NCBI GenBank assembly: GCA_913063005.1 | Contig: CAJXZI010000022.1 | Coordinates: 1-15,304, forward strand | DNA length: 15,304 bases | Reading direction: 5' to 3' | Source of the DNA: an uncultured Halieaceae bacterium | GTDB taxonomy: Bacteria; Pseudomonadota; Gammaproteobacteria; Pseudomonadales; Halieaceae | Part shown: positions 7,096 through 15,156 of the stretch, piece by piece | Layout of the letters: each line of letters begins with the position of its first letter | Position numbering within the stretch: position 1 is the first letter of the stretch | Position numbers and translations under genes: made by a program | Notes under the pieces: generated by a model | The model's database searches: none | Seen by the model: only the letters and a program-made list of their open reading frames with translations | Told to the model about the DNA's origin: nothing

Positions 7096-8682
7096 CTAAA
7101 GTGCAGTCATTTCATCCGCAGAAACGGTGGGTTTGTAGTTCGGACGTGGGGAGCCAGAACCCGCCTGCTCAAACGCCAACCCAACTGACAGCAACAAAGA
7201 ATCTTGGTCACGGTCACCCATGAATGAGACTCCCACCGGCACTCCGGCGATTGTTCCCGCGGGAACTGTCAGGTTCGGATAACCACTCACCGCGGCCATA
7301 GACCCCGCGCCCGCCCAAGCCGGCCAAACATCACCGTTCACCACATCAGCTCTGGGCGACACAGGCCCACTGGGTCCCATCAGGACCTGAACATTGTACT
7401 TTTCAAGAAGTGCGTCGATCCCGTTTTCGCGCGTTACTGTGCGAATCAACGCTAACGCTTCTCGGTATTCGTCGCTCTCAAGCGAAGGGGCCTCTAGAGA
7501 AGACTCCAGAATGTCTTGCCCGAAAATTGCCTGCTCGATGGCCGCATTCTCTTCATTAAAAGACACTACATCCGCAAGACTGCGCACAGGAATATCTGCA
7601 GGTGACCCAGAAAGATAGGCATTTAGATATGCCTTGAATTCCGACTCCAACACCAGACGAGACGCTTTCCAGTACTCCGGCGGTGTTGCATGCTCAGCAA
7701 TGCTGACTATCTCCGCTCCCGCGGCTTCCATCCGTGCAATCGCCGCATCAAGTTGCGCGTTAAGTCTCGGGTTGTCATTGCGCGCAAAGTCTAAAAACCC
7801 GATTCGCATCCCCTTAACTACTGAAGGATCGAGCGACTCGAAATAGTTGTTCTCCCAACCCGTCATACCGTCGAGCATGAGCGCCGCGCCGCTCACCGAC
7901 TTAGTGATAGGACCCGCCGTGTCCTGGGTGGCGGCAATAGGAACAATATGATCGATAGACAAAAGACCGTGCGTGGGCTTCAAACCCACAACGCCATTAA
8001 CCTGGGAGGGACAAATGATCGAACCGTTGGTCTCCGTCCCAACAGTGCCACTTGCCAAGCTCGCTGCAGCTGCCGCTGCTGAGCCAGAGCTAGAACCACA
8101 AGCTTGGCGGTCTAAAACGTGAGGGTTCTTAACCAAACCACCCACTGCCGACCAACCAGAGACCGAGTGAGAAGAGCGGAAGTTCGCCCACTGACTCAGG
8201 TTAGTCTTCCCCAAGATGATTGCACCAGAGCTGCGCAGGGCGGCAACAAGCGGGCTGTCTCGTCCTGTAAGGTTATTGATTAAAGCCGTGGAGCCCGCGG
8301 TCGTTGCGAGCGCATCTTTCGACTCAATGTTGTCTTTGAGCAACACCGGGATACCGTCCAGGGGGCTTAGCAGCTGTCCAGCTTTGCGTCGGGCATCACT
8401 CTCGCGCGCAAGGTCTAGACTATTCGGATTGACCGAGATCACGGCGTTGAGTGTGGGCCCTGATCTATCGATAGTTTCAATACGATCCAAGTAAGCTTGT
8501 ACGACTTCAACCGATGAAAGCGTGCCCTGAGCAAGTTGATTACTAACAACGGGCAAGGTCATGGTAACAACATCAGGAGATGCAACAGCAGACTGTACTG
8601 CTTTGCCGGACTCCGAATCATTTGAAACACCACAGCCTAAAAGCATGACAAGGATGGATGTTGTAGCAGTTATTTTTTTCAT
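7096..8682 (-). CDS. Lipoprotein amidase, peptide-amidase-like (amidase signature family)
   Basis: A 528-residue amidase-signature enzyme that should hydrolyse a carboxamide to acid and ammonia. The Ser-cisSer-Lys triad is visible: K116 in PVLLKDN, cis-serine S197 in ACGSSSGSAAA, and nucleophile S221 in GTETNGSIICPS, with the 24-residue S197-S221 spacing also seen in FAAH. The segments SGWSAVGG, CGSSSGS and QDTAGPITKSV resemble the bacterial peptide amidase (Pam) that removes C-terminal amides from peptides, so peptide or related amides are a fair guess. It begins with a lipoprotein signal: MKK, a hydrophobic stretch and lipobox LLGC with C17; +2 is glycine, so outer-membrane sorting is likely. 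The gene lies between the carboxylesterase and the transporter, with a 95-base gap upstream and 12 bases downstream. The ribosome binding site is weak. Confidence 0.88.
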   Translation of the reverse strand: MKKITATTSILVMLLGCGVSNDSESGKAVQSAVASPDVVTMTLPVVSNQLAQGTLSSVEVVQAYLDRIETIDRSGPTLNAVISVNPNSLDLARESDARRKAGQLLSPLDGIPVLLKDNIESKDALATTAGSTALINNLTGRDSPLVAALRSSGAIILGKTNLSQWANFRSSHSVSGWSAVGGLVKNPHVLDRQACGSSSGSAAAAAASLASGTVGTETNGSIICPSQVNGVVGLKPTHGLLSIDHIVPIAATQDTAGPITKSVSGAALMLDGMTGWENNYFESLDPSVVKGMRIGFLDFARNDNPRLNAQLDAAIARMEAAGAEIVSIAEHATPPEYWKASRLVLESEFKAYLNAYLSGSPADIPVRSLADVVSFNEENAAIEQAIFGQDILESSLEAPSLESDEYREALALIRTVTRENGIDALLEKYNVQVLMGPSGPVSPRADVVNGDVWPAWAGAGSMAAVSGYPNLTVPAGTIAGVPVGVSFMGDRDQDSLLLSVGLAFEQAGSGSPRPNYKPTVSADEMTAL

Positions 8683-8723
8683 AAAGACAGTCTCATGTTT
8701 CTACACAGTCGTCTCGAGTTCTG

Positions 8724-8739
8724 AAGCCCTAAAGCCCTA
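8724..8739. repeat. Two tandem copies of AGCCCTAA
   Basis: An eight-base unit occurs twice in direct succession in the gap between the carboxylesterase and amidase genes. It is too short to assign a role and may be chance. Confidence 0.35.
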
Positions 8740-8753
8740 ATCTACACTCAGAA

Positions 8754-8773
8754 CGTCGCACAAAGATGCGACG
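8754..8773 (-). other. Hairpin just past the carboxylesterase stop
   Basis: CGTCGCA and TGCGACG form a perfect seven-base-pair stem with a six-base loop, four bases past the stop of the carboxylesterase. On the minus strand it is followed by TTCTGAG, not a T-run, so it could be a weak attenuator or a processing signal within the gene run rather than a full terminator. Confidence 0.4.
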
Positions 8774-8777
8774 ACTT

Positions 8778-10478
8778 TCACTTAGCGTCATCGAAGATCG
8801 ACATGATGGTGTTTCGAACACCCCCCACTGTTTCTGGTGTCTCATTAATAACGCGAGTGTGAAGATCTTCGGTATTAAATGCCGGCCAATCTGAAGAACC
8901 AGACCTATTGGGATTCCCCGTCTTCGCGAACTGAGTCCAATGATCGACAATCTGGTCTGAGACTTTGCGGTCAGCCTCATTCCAGTCGTAGCCCACTTTA
9001 TCCAGCGTGCCAAAGACGTACGCCAAATCGCCTGAATGATAGGCACCACCGCTGCGCGGTCCACCCTCGAGTTCTAGGAAAGGTTGATCGGGCATATAGA
9101 TATGAAACGACGGCGGCACGTGGTCCATAAAATAGAGGAATGTGTCCTGTCCGGCTTCTGCATGGTAGGACGCCCATAACCGTTTGCCGTGAGCCATGAA
9201 TAAATCCGTAGAGATCGCGTGCTGTAACTCGCCCGGGCTCATGTTTTCTGCGTCGTACTGAGCAACGAGTTCATCGGCGCGATCACCAGCCACATAAGCC
9301 AAAAACCCTCTGAACTCAGGCTCCGTCAGACCGTTATTGATCGGGAAAAGCTCGTGCCCCTCATTGGCTAGAAAGCCCAGCATGAGCGGTATTTTACTTT
9401 GCTCACCTGCCGCAAACGCCTCGTCGGGCCACTTTGGGAGCACATTGCCGTCAATCGTAATGCGGCTACCCGACTCCCAATCTGAGGCTCCCATTGCCTC
9501 GAGTAGCGCATCAGGCTCAGCGGCTCTTAGGCTCTCGATAGAAGAAACGCCCATAGCATCAACCAGCGCTCGCCCACGCTCGAACCCATTAGCATCAACT
9601 TTGGTTAACGGGTTAACACAGGCCGCTGACTGACCAATGGCTTTATGAAACAGTCCTTGAGCCGCGGGAGCCGTCATGAGCGAGCACACGCTTTGGGAGC
9701 CTGCAGACTGCCCAAAGATCGTGACGTTGTTTGGGTCCCCGCCGAGCGCACCAATGTTGCGATTCACCCATTGAAGTGCGGCAATTTTATCCATCAATCC
9801 GTAGTTCCCGGATGCGCCCGCCTGGGTCTCCGTGGAAGCTTCAGCCGATAGCCATGGGTGCGCCAAGAAACCAAGTGGCCCCAAGCGGTAATTAATAGTG
9901 ACCACCACCACATCACGCTGAGCAAGTGTGGTGCCGTCAAAAATCAACGAGTGGCCCTGACCACTCACGTGCGAGCCGCCGTGAAACCAGACCATAACCG
10001 GCTTTTGATCTGCCGTCCCTGATGTCCAAACGTTGAGATAAAGACAGTCCTCTGAGACAGGAAAGTCCTCTCGACGCCATACAAAGGACGATGAATGACG
10101 CGGCTGGTAGCAGCTGTCCGCAAAGGTATCTGCCGACCTGACACCCGCCCACGCAACCGGCGCTACGGGTGCTCGCCAACGCAAATCGTCAACGGGTGGT
10201 GCCGCATACGGAAGCCCCCGATAGACCGTAATCGACTCATCATAAGGAGAGGCAACCCCCGTTACCTGTCCCTCAGTAAGCTGTTTTATCTCGGGCTCTG
10301 CAACGGCCACGTCTTGAGTGTTAGCTCCGCAGCCAACTAGCTGCGAGGCAAACGCTAGAAGGACTGGCGCCGCAATGAATTTGATTGACCGCTTCGACCC
10401 TTTTGACCCCCTCGCCCTCTTTAAAACCGCAGTTCCGCTCTTGTCGTTTTTATTCTCTGAACTGGCATCGCCGGCCAT
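8778..10478 (-). CDS. Lipoprotein carboxylesterase (type B, alpha/beta hydrolase)
   Basis: A 566-residue type-B carboxylesterase, an alpha/beta hydrolase cutting carboxylic esters. The catalytic serine is S258 in FGQSAGSQ; E373 (FLANEGHELF) and H481 (GAYHSGDLAYVFG) complete the triad. EDCLYLNVW (143-151) and the oxyanion-hole HGG (166-168) are both standard for the family. Lipobox LVGC with C50 and +2 glycine point to an outer-membrane lipoprotein. The signal peptide is odd: 33 residues, rich in lysine and arginine, precede the hydrophobic core (34-47). The frame offers no later ATG, GTG or TTG before that core, and AGAGGT lies upstream of ATG 10478, so the extension looks real. It follows the small acyl-CoA dehydrogenase gene after 63 bases and is probably in the same operon. 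The substrate is unknown. Confidence 0.9.
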   Translation of the reverse strand: MAGDASSENKNDKSGTAVLKRARGSKGSKRSIKFIAAPVLLAFASQLVGCGANTQDVAVAEPEIKQLTEGQVTGVASPYDESITVYRGLPYAAPPVDDLRWRAPVAPVAWAGVRSADTFADSCYQPRHSSSFVWRREDFPVSEDCLYLNVWTSGTADQKPVMVWFHGGSHVSGQGHSLIFDGTTLAQRDVVVVTINYRLGPLGFLAHPWLSAEASTETQAGASGNYGLMDKIAALQWVNRNIGALGGDPNNVTIFGQSAGSQSVCSLMTAPAAQGLFHKAIGQSAACVNPLTKVDANGFERGRALVDAMGVSSIESLRAAEPDALLEAMGASDWESGSRITIDGNVLPKWPDEAFAAGEQSKIPLMLGFLANEGHELFPINNGLTEPEFRGFLAYVAGDRADELVAQYDAENMSPGELQHAISTDLFMAHGKRLWASYHAEAGQDTFLYFMDHVPPSFHIYMPDQPFLELEGGPRSGGAYHSGDLAYVFGTLDKVGYDWNEADRKVSDQIVDHWTQFAKTGNPNRSGSSDWPAFNTEDLHTRVINETPETVGGVRNTIMSIFDDAK

Positions 10479-10541
10479 GTCGATTACCTCTTGGCTAGTA
10501 GTTTGGTGGTTTGAATATCAAGCTTTTACCAAGGGGCGCTA

Positions 10542-11600
10542 TTAATCCCCGCAGAGCCCTTGCATTACCGCAACTTCATGGCGAACCGCCTCGGGGGAAC
10601 CTAAAAGTTGGCGATTGAAGCCGATCCGTTTGAACCAGTAGTGAAGGCCCACTAAGTCAGTAAACCCCATACCCCCGTGCACTTCTGTGCTTGTCTTAGC
10701 TACAAATTGACCAACCTCTGACAAATGCGCCTTGGCATGACAAGCCGTCGCCGCCGCATCCTCCGCGGCCTCATCAAAGGCATGGCCCGCATACCAAACA
10801 AAGGCGCGACAGGGCTCTAACTGCGATGCCATTTCGGCGCACATATGCTTCACGGCCTGGAAGGAGCCAATCGCACGATTGAACTGCTTTCGATCGAGAG
10901 AGTACGCAACCGCTTGATCAAGCATGTACTGCGCAGCACCCAGAGTATCTGCTGCTTGAATAGCGCGCCCGCGATAAAGGGTGTCTCGCACCAACTGCGC
11001 ATCGTCTGTCACAAGACAAGCAGGCGTCTGATCAAAATTAAGCTCACAAACGCTGCGGGTGGTGTCTATGGTCGTGAGCAAGGTTCGGTCAAGATGCTCA
11101 CTTTCAACCATGAAGGTACGACCGTCTGCTAGGGCAACCAAATAGGCATCGGCACTCGCGTCGAGGGCATATAAGCTCTGACCACTTAGTTTGGAGGCGG
11201 ACTCTGTAACCGCGCCTTTTCTGCTGCCCACGAAGTCACTGAAGGCAATACCTACTCGATAGTCGCCACTTGCCATCCCCGCAAGCGGATCAGTCGCACC
11301 AGAGTGATTCAGCAAATGCGCTGACATAACAGCAGTACTTAAGAACGGTCCGGGACAGGCGGCGTAACCCATAGCTTCTGCAATGGCCACCGCATCGAGC
11401 ATGCCAAGCTCTGCACCGCCATGGGCTTCCGGAATGATGATGCCGGCCAAACCCATGTCCGCGAGACCACGCCAAATGTCGCTGTCAGATTGCTCGCCCG
11501 ACGCAATCTTTCTCACGGCGTCGATGGAAACCTCGGATGATAGATACTTTCTGACGCTGTCATCGAGGAGCAGTTGATCTTGTGATAATCCAAATTCCAT
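10542..11600 (-). CDS. Acyl-CoA dehydrogenase, small subunit-like partner
   Basis: A 352-residue acyl-CoA dehydrogenase-family protein, shorter and more divergent than its neighbour. The N-terminal helical domain covers about 1-110. The C-terminal FAD-binding helical domain holds RKQFNRAIGSFQAVKH (237-252) and EVHGGMGFTD (306-315). The middle beta domain is weak, and the usual YSEPGAGSD-type flavin and substrate signature is missing. In mycobacterial and other steroid or side-chain oxidising systems, such pairs form alpha2beta2 enzymes in which one chain supplies the base. By analogy this is the non-catalytic or partner chain, acting in the cytoplasm and passing electrons to electron-transfer flavoprotein. 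It starts 15 bases past the large subunit's stop with GGAGGGG (plus 11607-11613) six bases before ATG 11600. The pairing is inferred from context and family. Confidence 0.88.
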   Translation of the reverse strand: MEFGLSQDQLLLDDSVRKYLSSEVSIDAVRKIASGEQSDSDIWRGLADMGLAGIIIPEAHGGAELGMLDAVAIAEAMGYAACPGPFLSTAVMSAHLLNHSGATDPLAGMASGDYRVGIAFSDFVGSRKGAVTESASKLSGQSLYALDASADAYLVALADGRTFMVESEHLDRTLLTTIDTTRSVCELNFDQTPACLVTDDAQLVRDTLYRGRAIQAADTLGAAQYMLDQAVAYSLDRKQFNRAIGSFQAVKHMCAEMASQLEPCRAFVWYAGHAFDEAAEDAAATACHAKAHLSEVGQFVAKTSTEVHGGMGFTDLVGLHYWFKRIGFNRQLLGSPEAVRHEVAVMQGLCGD

Positions 11601-11606
11601 TTGTTA

Positions 11607-11613
11607 CCCCTCC
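11607..11613 (-). promoter_or_regulatory. Strong ribosome binding site of the small acyl-CoA dehydrogenase
   Basis: The minus strand reads GGAGGGG, six bases before the ATG at 11600 and just after the large subunit's stop at 11616-11618. It supports co-translation of the pair. Confidence 0.7.
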
Positions 11614-11615
11614 TC

Positions 11616-12857
11616 TTACTTGGCGCCCGCGGCCGGAATCTTTGGCGCTATTTTCGGTTCTACTTTTTTCGGCTCTACTTTCGGCTCTTTGGGCATGCCG
11701 AGTCCGCGCTCGCTAATAATATTTTTCTGAATTTGCGAGGTGCCGCCGCCAATGATCAGTCCGAGATAGAACATGTATTGGTACTGCCAGGACCCGCGGC
11801 CGCGCACGTGTGGATTATCACCGTAGCTAAGACCAATCTCTCCCATGACGTCGATACCCAAGCATTCGATCTCATGACGCAGCTCGGTGCCAATGAGCTT
11901 TACGATCATGCCGGCAAGGCGAACATCTTGATTGCGATTAATTTTGGCCGAGAGCAATCGCATGTCGTTGTACTGCATAGCGAGTACGCGTCCTTCGAGT
12001 TTCAGGAGACGATCTCGAAAGACAGGGTTATCGATGATCGCTGCGCCGTTGATGCTCTCCTCCCGCATCAGGCGCTTTACCCCGTTCAAGCGATTCATTG
12101 CCGCGTCGGGCGTCGCCAGTGACCCGCGCTCATGCCCCAAAATCGCGTTCGCTACCTGCCAGCCCTGACCGCGTTCCCCCACGATTTGATGCTTCGGCAC
12201 GCGCACGTCTGTAAAAAAGACTTCGTTGAAGTTGGCGTCACCGGTCATATCAACGAGCGGTCTAATTTCAATGCCCGGCGTGTCCATGCGGAATAATAAA
12301 AACGAAATGCCTAGATGCTTGGGCGCATCAGGTTCGGTGCGAACAAGGCAGAATATCCAGTCAGCATGGTGCGCGGTGCTGGTCCAGATTTTCTGTCCGT
12401 TGATAACCCATTCATCACCATCAAGCTCAGCTTTAGTAGTGAGACTGGCCAAGTCACTTCCGGCACCGGGCTCGGAATAACCCTGACACCAAATCATTTC
12501 CGCGCGAATGGTCGGTTCGACAAATGCCTTCTTCTGCTCCTCCGTGCCCATCTCGAGTAGAACCGGCGTCAACATCGTCACGCCCTGACCGTTGAAACCA
12601 CGGTGCATACGCTCTGCACCAAACTCTTCAGCAATGATTCTAGATTTGATGATATCTGGCTCGGCGCCATACCCTCCGTACTCGCGAGGGATCGTTCGGC
12701 TGTGATAGCCGTTCTCAATAAGGAGTGCCTGCCAATCTCGCATGGCTTGGCTCTTGATGCCATCTCCCGCCTGAGGCTGCTTATCTTTGTTTTCTCTTAT
12801 GAACGAGCGCACTTCCTCTCGAAAAGCGTCGTACTCGCTGCCGTATGACAGATCCAT
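11616..12857 (-). CDS. Acyl-CoA dehydrogenase, large catalytic-type subunit
   Basis: A 413-residue acyl-CoA dehydrogenase oxidising an acyl-CoA to an enoyl-CoA with FAD. Seen are WCQGYSEPGAGSDLASL (123-139), the central beta-domain motif VINGQKIWTSTAHHADW (151-167), LGHERGSLA (240-248) with likely catalytic base E243, and the C-terminal GGGTSQIQKNII (370-381). E243 sits where heterotetrameric mycobacterial FadE-type enzymes such as ChsE4 (FadE26, E247) carry their base. Such enzymes act on bulky steroid or branched side-chain CoAs, but the substrate here cannot be read from sequence. An unusual tail follows the fold (about 389-413), built of repeated EPK-type units rich in lysine, proline and alanine. 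It is the first gene of the run; the start has AGAGGT upstream, and the partner subunit follows after 15 bases. Confidence 0.93.
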   Translation of the reverse strand: MDLSYGSEYDAFREEVRSFIRENKDKQPQAGDGIKSQAMRDWQALLIENGYHSRTIPREYGGYGAEPDIIKSRIIAEEFGAERMHRGFNGQGVTMLTPVLLEMGTEEQKKAFVEPTIRAEMIWCQGYSEPGAGSDLASLTTKAELDGDEWVINGQKIWTSTAHHADWIFCLVRTEPDAPKHLGISFLLFRMDTPGIEIRPLVDMTGDANFNEVFFTDVRVPKHQIVGERGQGWQVANAILGHERGSLATPDAAMNRLNGVKRLMREESINGAAIIDNPVFRDRLLKLEGRVLAMQYNDMRLLSAKINRNQDVRLAGMIVKLIGTELRHEIECLGIDVMGEIGLSYGDNPHVRGRGSWQYQYMFYLGLIIGGGTSQIQKNIISERGLGMPKEPKVEPKKVEPKIAPKIPAAGAK

Positions 12858-12982
12858 TCTCTACCTCTCGTATTTTTCTTTGACAGTACCACATAGAAAC
12901 GCACTCGAACGGATCGGCTTACTAACGTGAGCGCACCATCTGTCGTATCCTGCGTCCCTTACTGCATGAGACAACCATTATC

Positions 12983-13567
12983 GTGGATCTTATCCATCAA
13001 TACCTGCCGCTGTGGATGTTTATCATCCTTATGGTCTCCACTCCCGGGCCTGCCAATATGCTGTTGATGTCGGCCGGCGCTCAGCAGGGCCTGACGCCCA
13101 CCTTGCCATTTATTGCAGGGCTGACCGCAGGAAAACTCGCACTCAATATCGCTTTAGGGTTGGGGTTGATGGGTTTGCTTCAGGCCAATCCCACCATCGC
13201 CACTGTCTTTGTCTATGGCTCCGCAGCGTATATGGCCTACTTAGCACTTCGCAATTGGACGCCGCCCGCTCCGGGTAGCAAGAGTGCAAGCTTTACGTTT
13301 GTCTCGGGTAGCGTTGTCCACCCGCTCAGTCCAAAGACCTGGATGATGGCTACGCTTGCTATCACACAATTTGCCGACAGCTTTGCATCGGTTGAGGAAC
13401 GTCTGCTTGTTGTTCCCCTCAGTTTTCTGGTCGCGCAGGTCTTTTTTGCTCTCGTGTGGTGTGGATTGGGCGTCCTGATGAGTCGCGCCTTTGAGCACAA
13501 CATTGTGATACATCGAACATTGATTTTATTAACGCTCGGCGTCATCGTGTGGGCCGTCTTACAGTAA
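12983..13567 (+). CDS. LysE-family translocator (amino acid/metabolite exporter)
   Basis: A 194-residue inner-membrane protein of the LysE/RhtB exporter family, which drives amino acids or related compounds out of the cell. The first helix carries the family block STPGPANMLLMSAG (19-32). It has about six hydrophobic segments, and HPLSPKTWMM (about 113-122) fits the conserved NPK-type loop before the later helices. Size is close to the family's usual 200-210 residues. The start is a GTG at 12983, as the nearby ATG at 12966 is out of frame; no good ribosome binding site precedes it, so the start is somewhat uncertain. It diverges from the acyl-CoA dehydrogenase gene across 125 bases and is followed after 20 bases by the molybdoenzyme, so the two may be co-transcribed. 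The substrate is unknown. Confidence 0.85.
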   Translation: MDLIHQYLPLWMFIILMVSTPGPANMLLMSAGAQQGLTPTLPFIAGLTAGKLALNIALGLGLMGLLQANPTIATVFVYGSAAYMAYLALRNWTPPAPGSKSASFTFVSGSVVHPLSPKTWMMATLAITQFADSFASVEERLLVVPLSFLVAQVFFALVWCGLGVLMSRAFEHNIVIHRTLILLTLGVIVWAVLQ

Positions 13568-13587
13568 GTCGTCAGAGAACGATCGCT

Positions 13588-15156
13588 ATGAATTTGACTA
13601 GTCCTAACACCTCTCGCCGCTCAGCGCTTAAGCTGCTAGCTGCGACCGCGGTTGCACTCCCCAATCTTGCATGGAGCGCCGTTCAGGCAATGCTACCCGC
13701 AGGTAAGCGCCGGGCGAGCTTCGTTGAACACAATGACTTGCCCTTGGCACTTGAGACAGCTCGAGACGCCTACGGGCAGGGGCCCATCACACCGATCAGC
13801 CAGTTTTTCGTTCGCAATAATCTACCGATGCCGGACTCAGAAATCATTACAGATCCCGACATATGGACTGTCCAAGTAACAGGCTGTCAGTCCGAGGGCG
13901 AGTTGACACTTTCTGACCTGAAATTACTACCGACCACAACAGTCGCCGCAGTCTTGCAGTGCTCTGGCAACGGCCGTGCTTTCTTCGATCACAAGCCCTC
14001 GGGCTCACCCTGGGCTGTGGGCGCCGCCGGTTGTGCGCTCTGGACCGGCGTTAAAGTCGCTGACGTCCTCGCGCAGTTTGGCGGGCCGAGCGATGGTATG
14101 ACCTATCTGACCGGGACTGGTGGAGAGCCTCTACCCGCGGGGATAGACCCTCAGACGGTCGCAGTAGAAAGATCTGTGCCCTTAACAAAGGGCCTAGACG
14201 ATTGCTTACTCGTTTGGGAAATGAACGGTGAGCCACTGCCTCTCGTCCATGGCGGACCCGTTCGACTATTGGTGCCAGGCTACTTTGGTGTGAACAATGT
14301 GAAATGGTTGAAAACCCTCGCTGCAACCACTGGTGAATCCTCGAATAAAATCCAGCAATCGGGTTATCGCATGAGACCCGTTGGAGAGAGCGGTAATGCG
14401 AGCCATCCTTCGATGTATCGTATGCCGGTAAAGTCATGGATTAACAGTCCCGGTGCCAACGGGCAGCCCATCGCTCCAGGACGACACCGGATTTTTGGTG
14501 TCGCCTTTTCAGGTGAGCGGGGCGTTGAGCGAGTAGAAGTCTCGACCGACGGCGGAAAGCGTTGGCAAGAGGCCAGTCTTTATGGGCCTGACTTAGGTGT
14601 GAACGGCTGGCGCACCTTCTCTTTGGATACAGAGCTTGGTATCGGGCAATACCAACTCGTGAGTCGCGCTACCGATACCCGGGGCGATACTCAGCCCGCT
14701 GACTTCCCGCCCAATCAACGGGGTTATGGGCACAATGGTTGGCGTGACCATGGCTTATCGATAACCGTCAGCGAGACAGCACACACACCTCAGCACTCTG
14801 AGAATGCCGTTGATGGAAAAACGTCAGCATTGATAACTGCAGGCTCCGTCGCCACATCGGCCAGTGTAGTAAGTCGCATGGACTCGACAAACTTGCCGAA
14901 AGATCACGCTTCAGAACCGGGCTTGGGCTATCAGCTTTTTAACAACGCGGCTCAACCGCCCTGCGGCGCTTGCCATAGTCTGGAAGCCGCCGGTGCTAAG
15001 GGTGTGGTTGGTCCTAATCTTGATGAACTCAAGCCCGACGCACAGCGCATAAGAACAGCGCTTGCTCAAGGGGTTGGGGCAATGCCGGCCTACGCTGATC
15101 AGCTTACCGATGCAGAGGTCACTGCGTTGGTGAAGTTCATCACCTCGACTCAGTGA
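13588..15156 (+). CDS. Tat-exported sulfite-oxidase-family molybdoenzyme fused to cytochrome c
   Basis: A 522-residue enzyme in two parts. It begins with a twin-arginine signal (SRRSALKLLA, R10-R11), so it is exported folded to the periplasm. Residues about 60-245 are the oxidoreductase molybdopterin domain: QFFVRNN (72-78), LQCSGNGR with the molybdenum cysteine C125 and the sulfite-pocket arginine R130 five residues on, and PGYFGVNNVKWLK (230-242). About 272-395 is the dimerisation domain, with VEVSTDGGKRW. After a linker, CGACH (459-463) binds haem c, and GAMPAYA supplies a likely distal methionine M499. This resembles sulfite dehydrogenases of the SorA/SoxC group with their cytochrome partner on the same chain, passing electrons to a respiratory cytochrome. 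I set the start at ATG 13588 because an upstream in-frame GTG (13549) lies inside the exporter gene and would bury the Tat signal. R-N-N stands where R-N-H is usual, so the substrate may differ. Confidence 0.9.
   Translation: MNLTSPNTSRRSALKLLAATAVALPNLAWSAVQAMLPAGKRRASFVEHNDLPLALETARDAYGQGPITPISQFFVRNNLPMPDSEIITDPDIWTVQVTGCQSEGELTLSDLKLLPTTTVAAVLQCSGNGRAFFDHKPSGSPWAVGAAGCALWTGVKVADVLAQFGGPSDGMTYLTGTGGEPLPAGIDPQTVAVERSVPLTKGLDDCLLVWEMNGEPLPLVHGGPVRLLVPGYFGVNNVKWLKTLAATTGESSNKIQQSGYRMRPVGESGNASHPSMYRMPVKSWINSPGANGQPIAPGRHRIFGVAFSGERGVERVEVSTDGGKRWQEASLYGPDLGVNGWRTFSLDTELGIGQYQLVSRATDTRGDTQPADFPPNQRGYGHNGWRDHGLSITVSETAHTPQHSENAVDGKTSALITAGSVATSASVVSRMDSTNLPKDHASEPGLGYQLFNNAAQPPCGACHSLEAAGAKGVVGPNLDELKPDAQRIRTALAQGVGAMPAYADQLTDAEVTALVKFITSTQ

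Noticed and set aside
11601..12122. Plus-strand open frame of 173 codons opposite the large acyl-CoA dehydrogenase
   Set aside because: It mirrors a strongly supported gene, has no recognisable domain and no clear ribosome binding site.
12880..12925. TTGACA at 12880-12885 as a promoter for the LysE-family gene
   Set aside because: The -35 is perfect but no good -10 sits at the right distance; TACTAA at 12920-12925 is too far away.
13549..13587. Longer start (GTG at 13549) for the molybdoenzyme
   Set aside because: It lies inside the exporter gene, adds 13 residues that hide the Tat signal, and has no supporting ribosome binding site; ATG 13588 is preferred.
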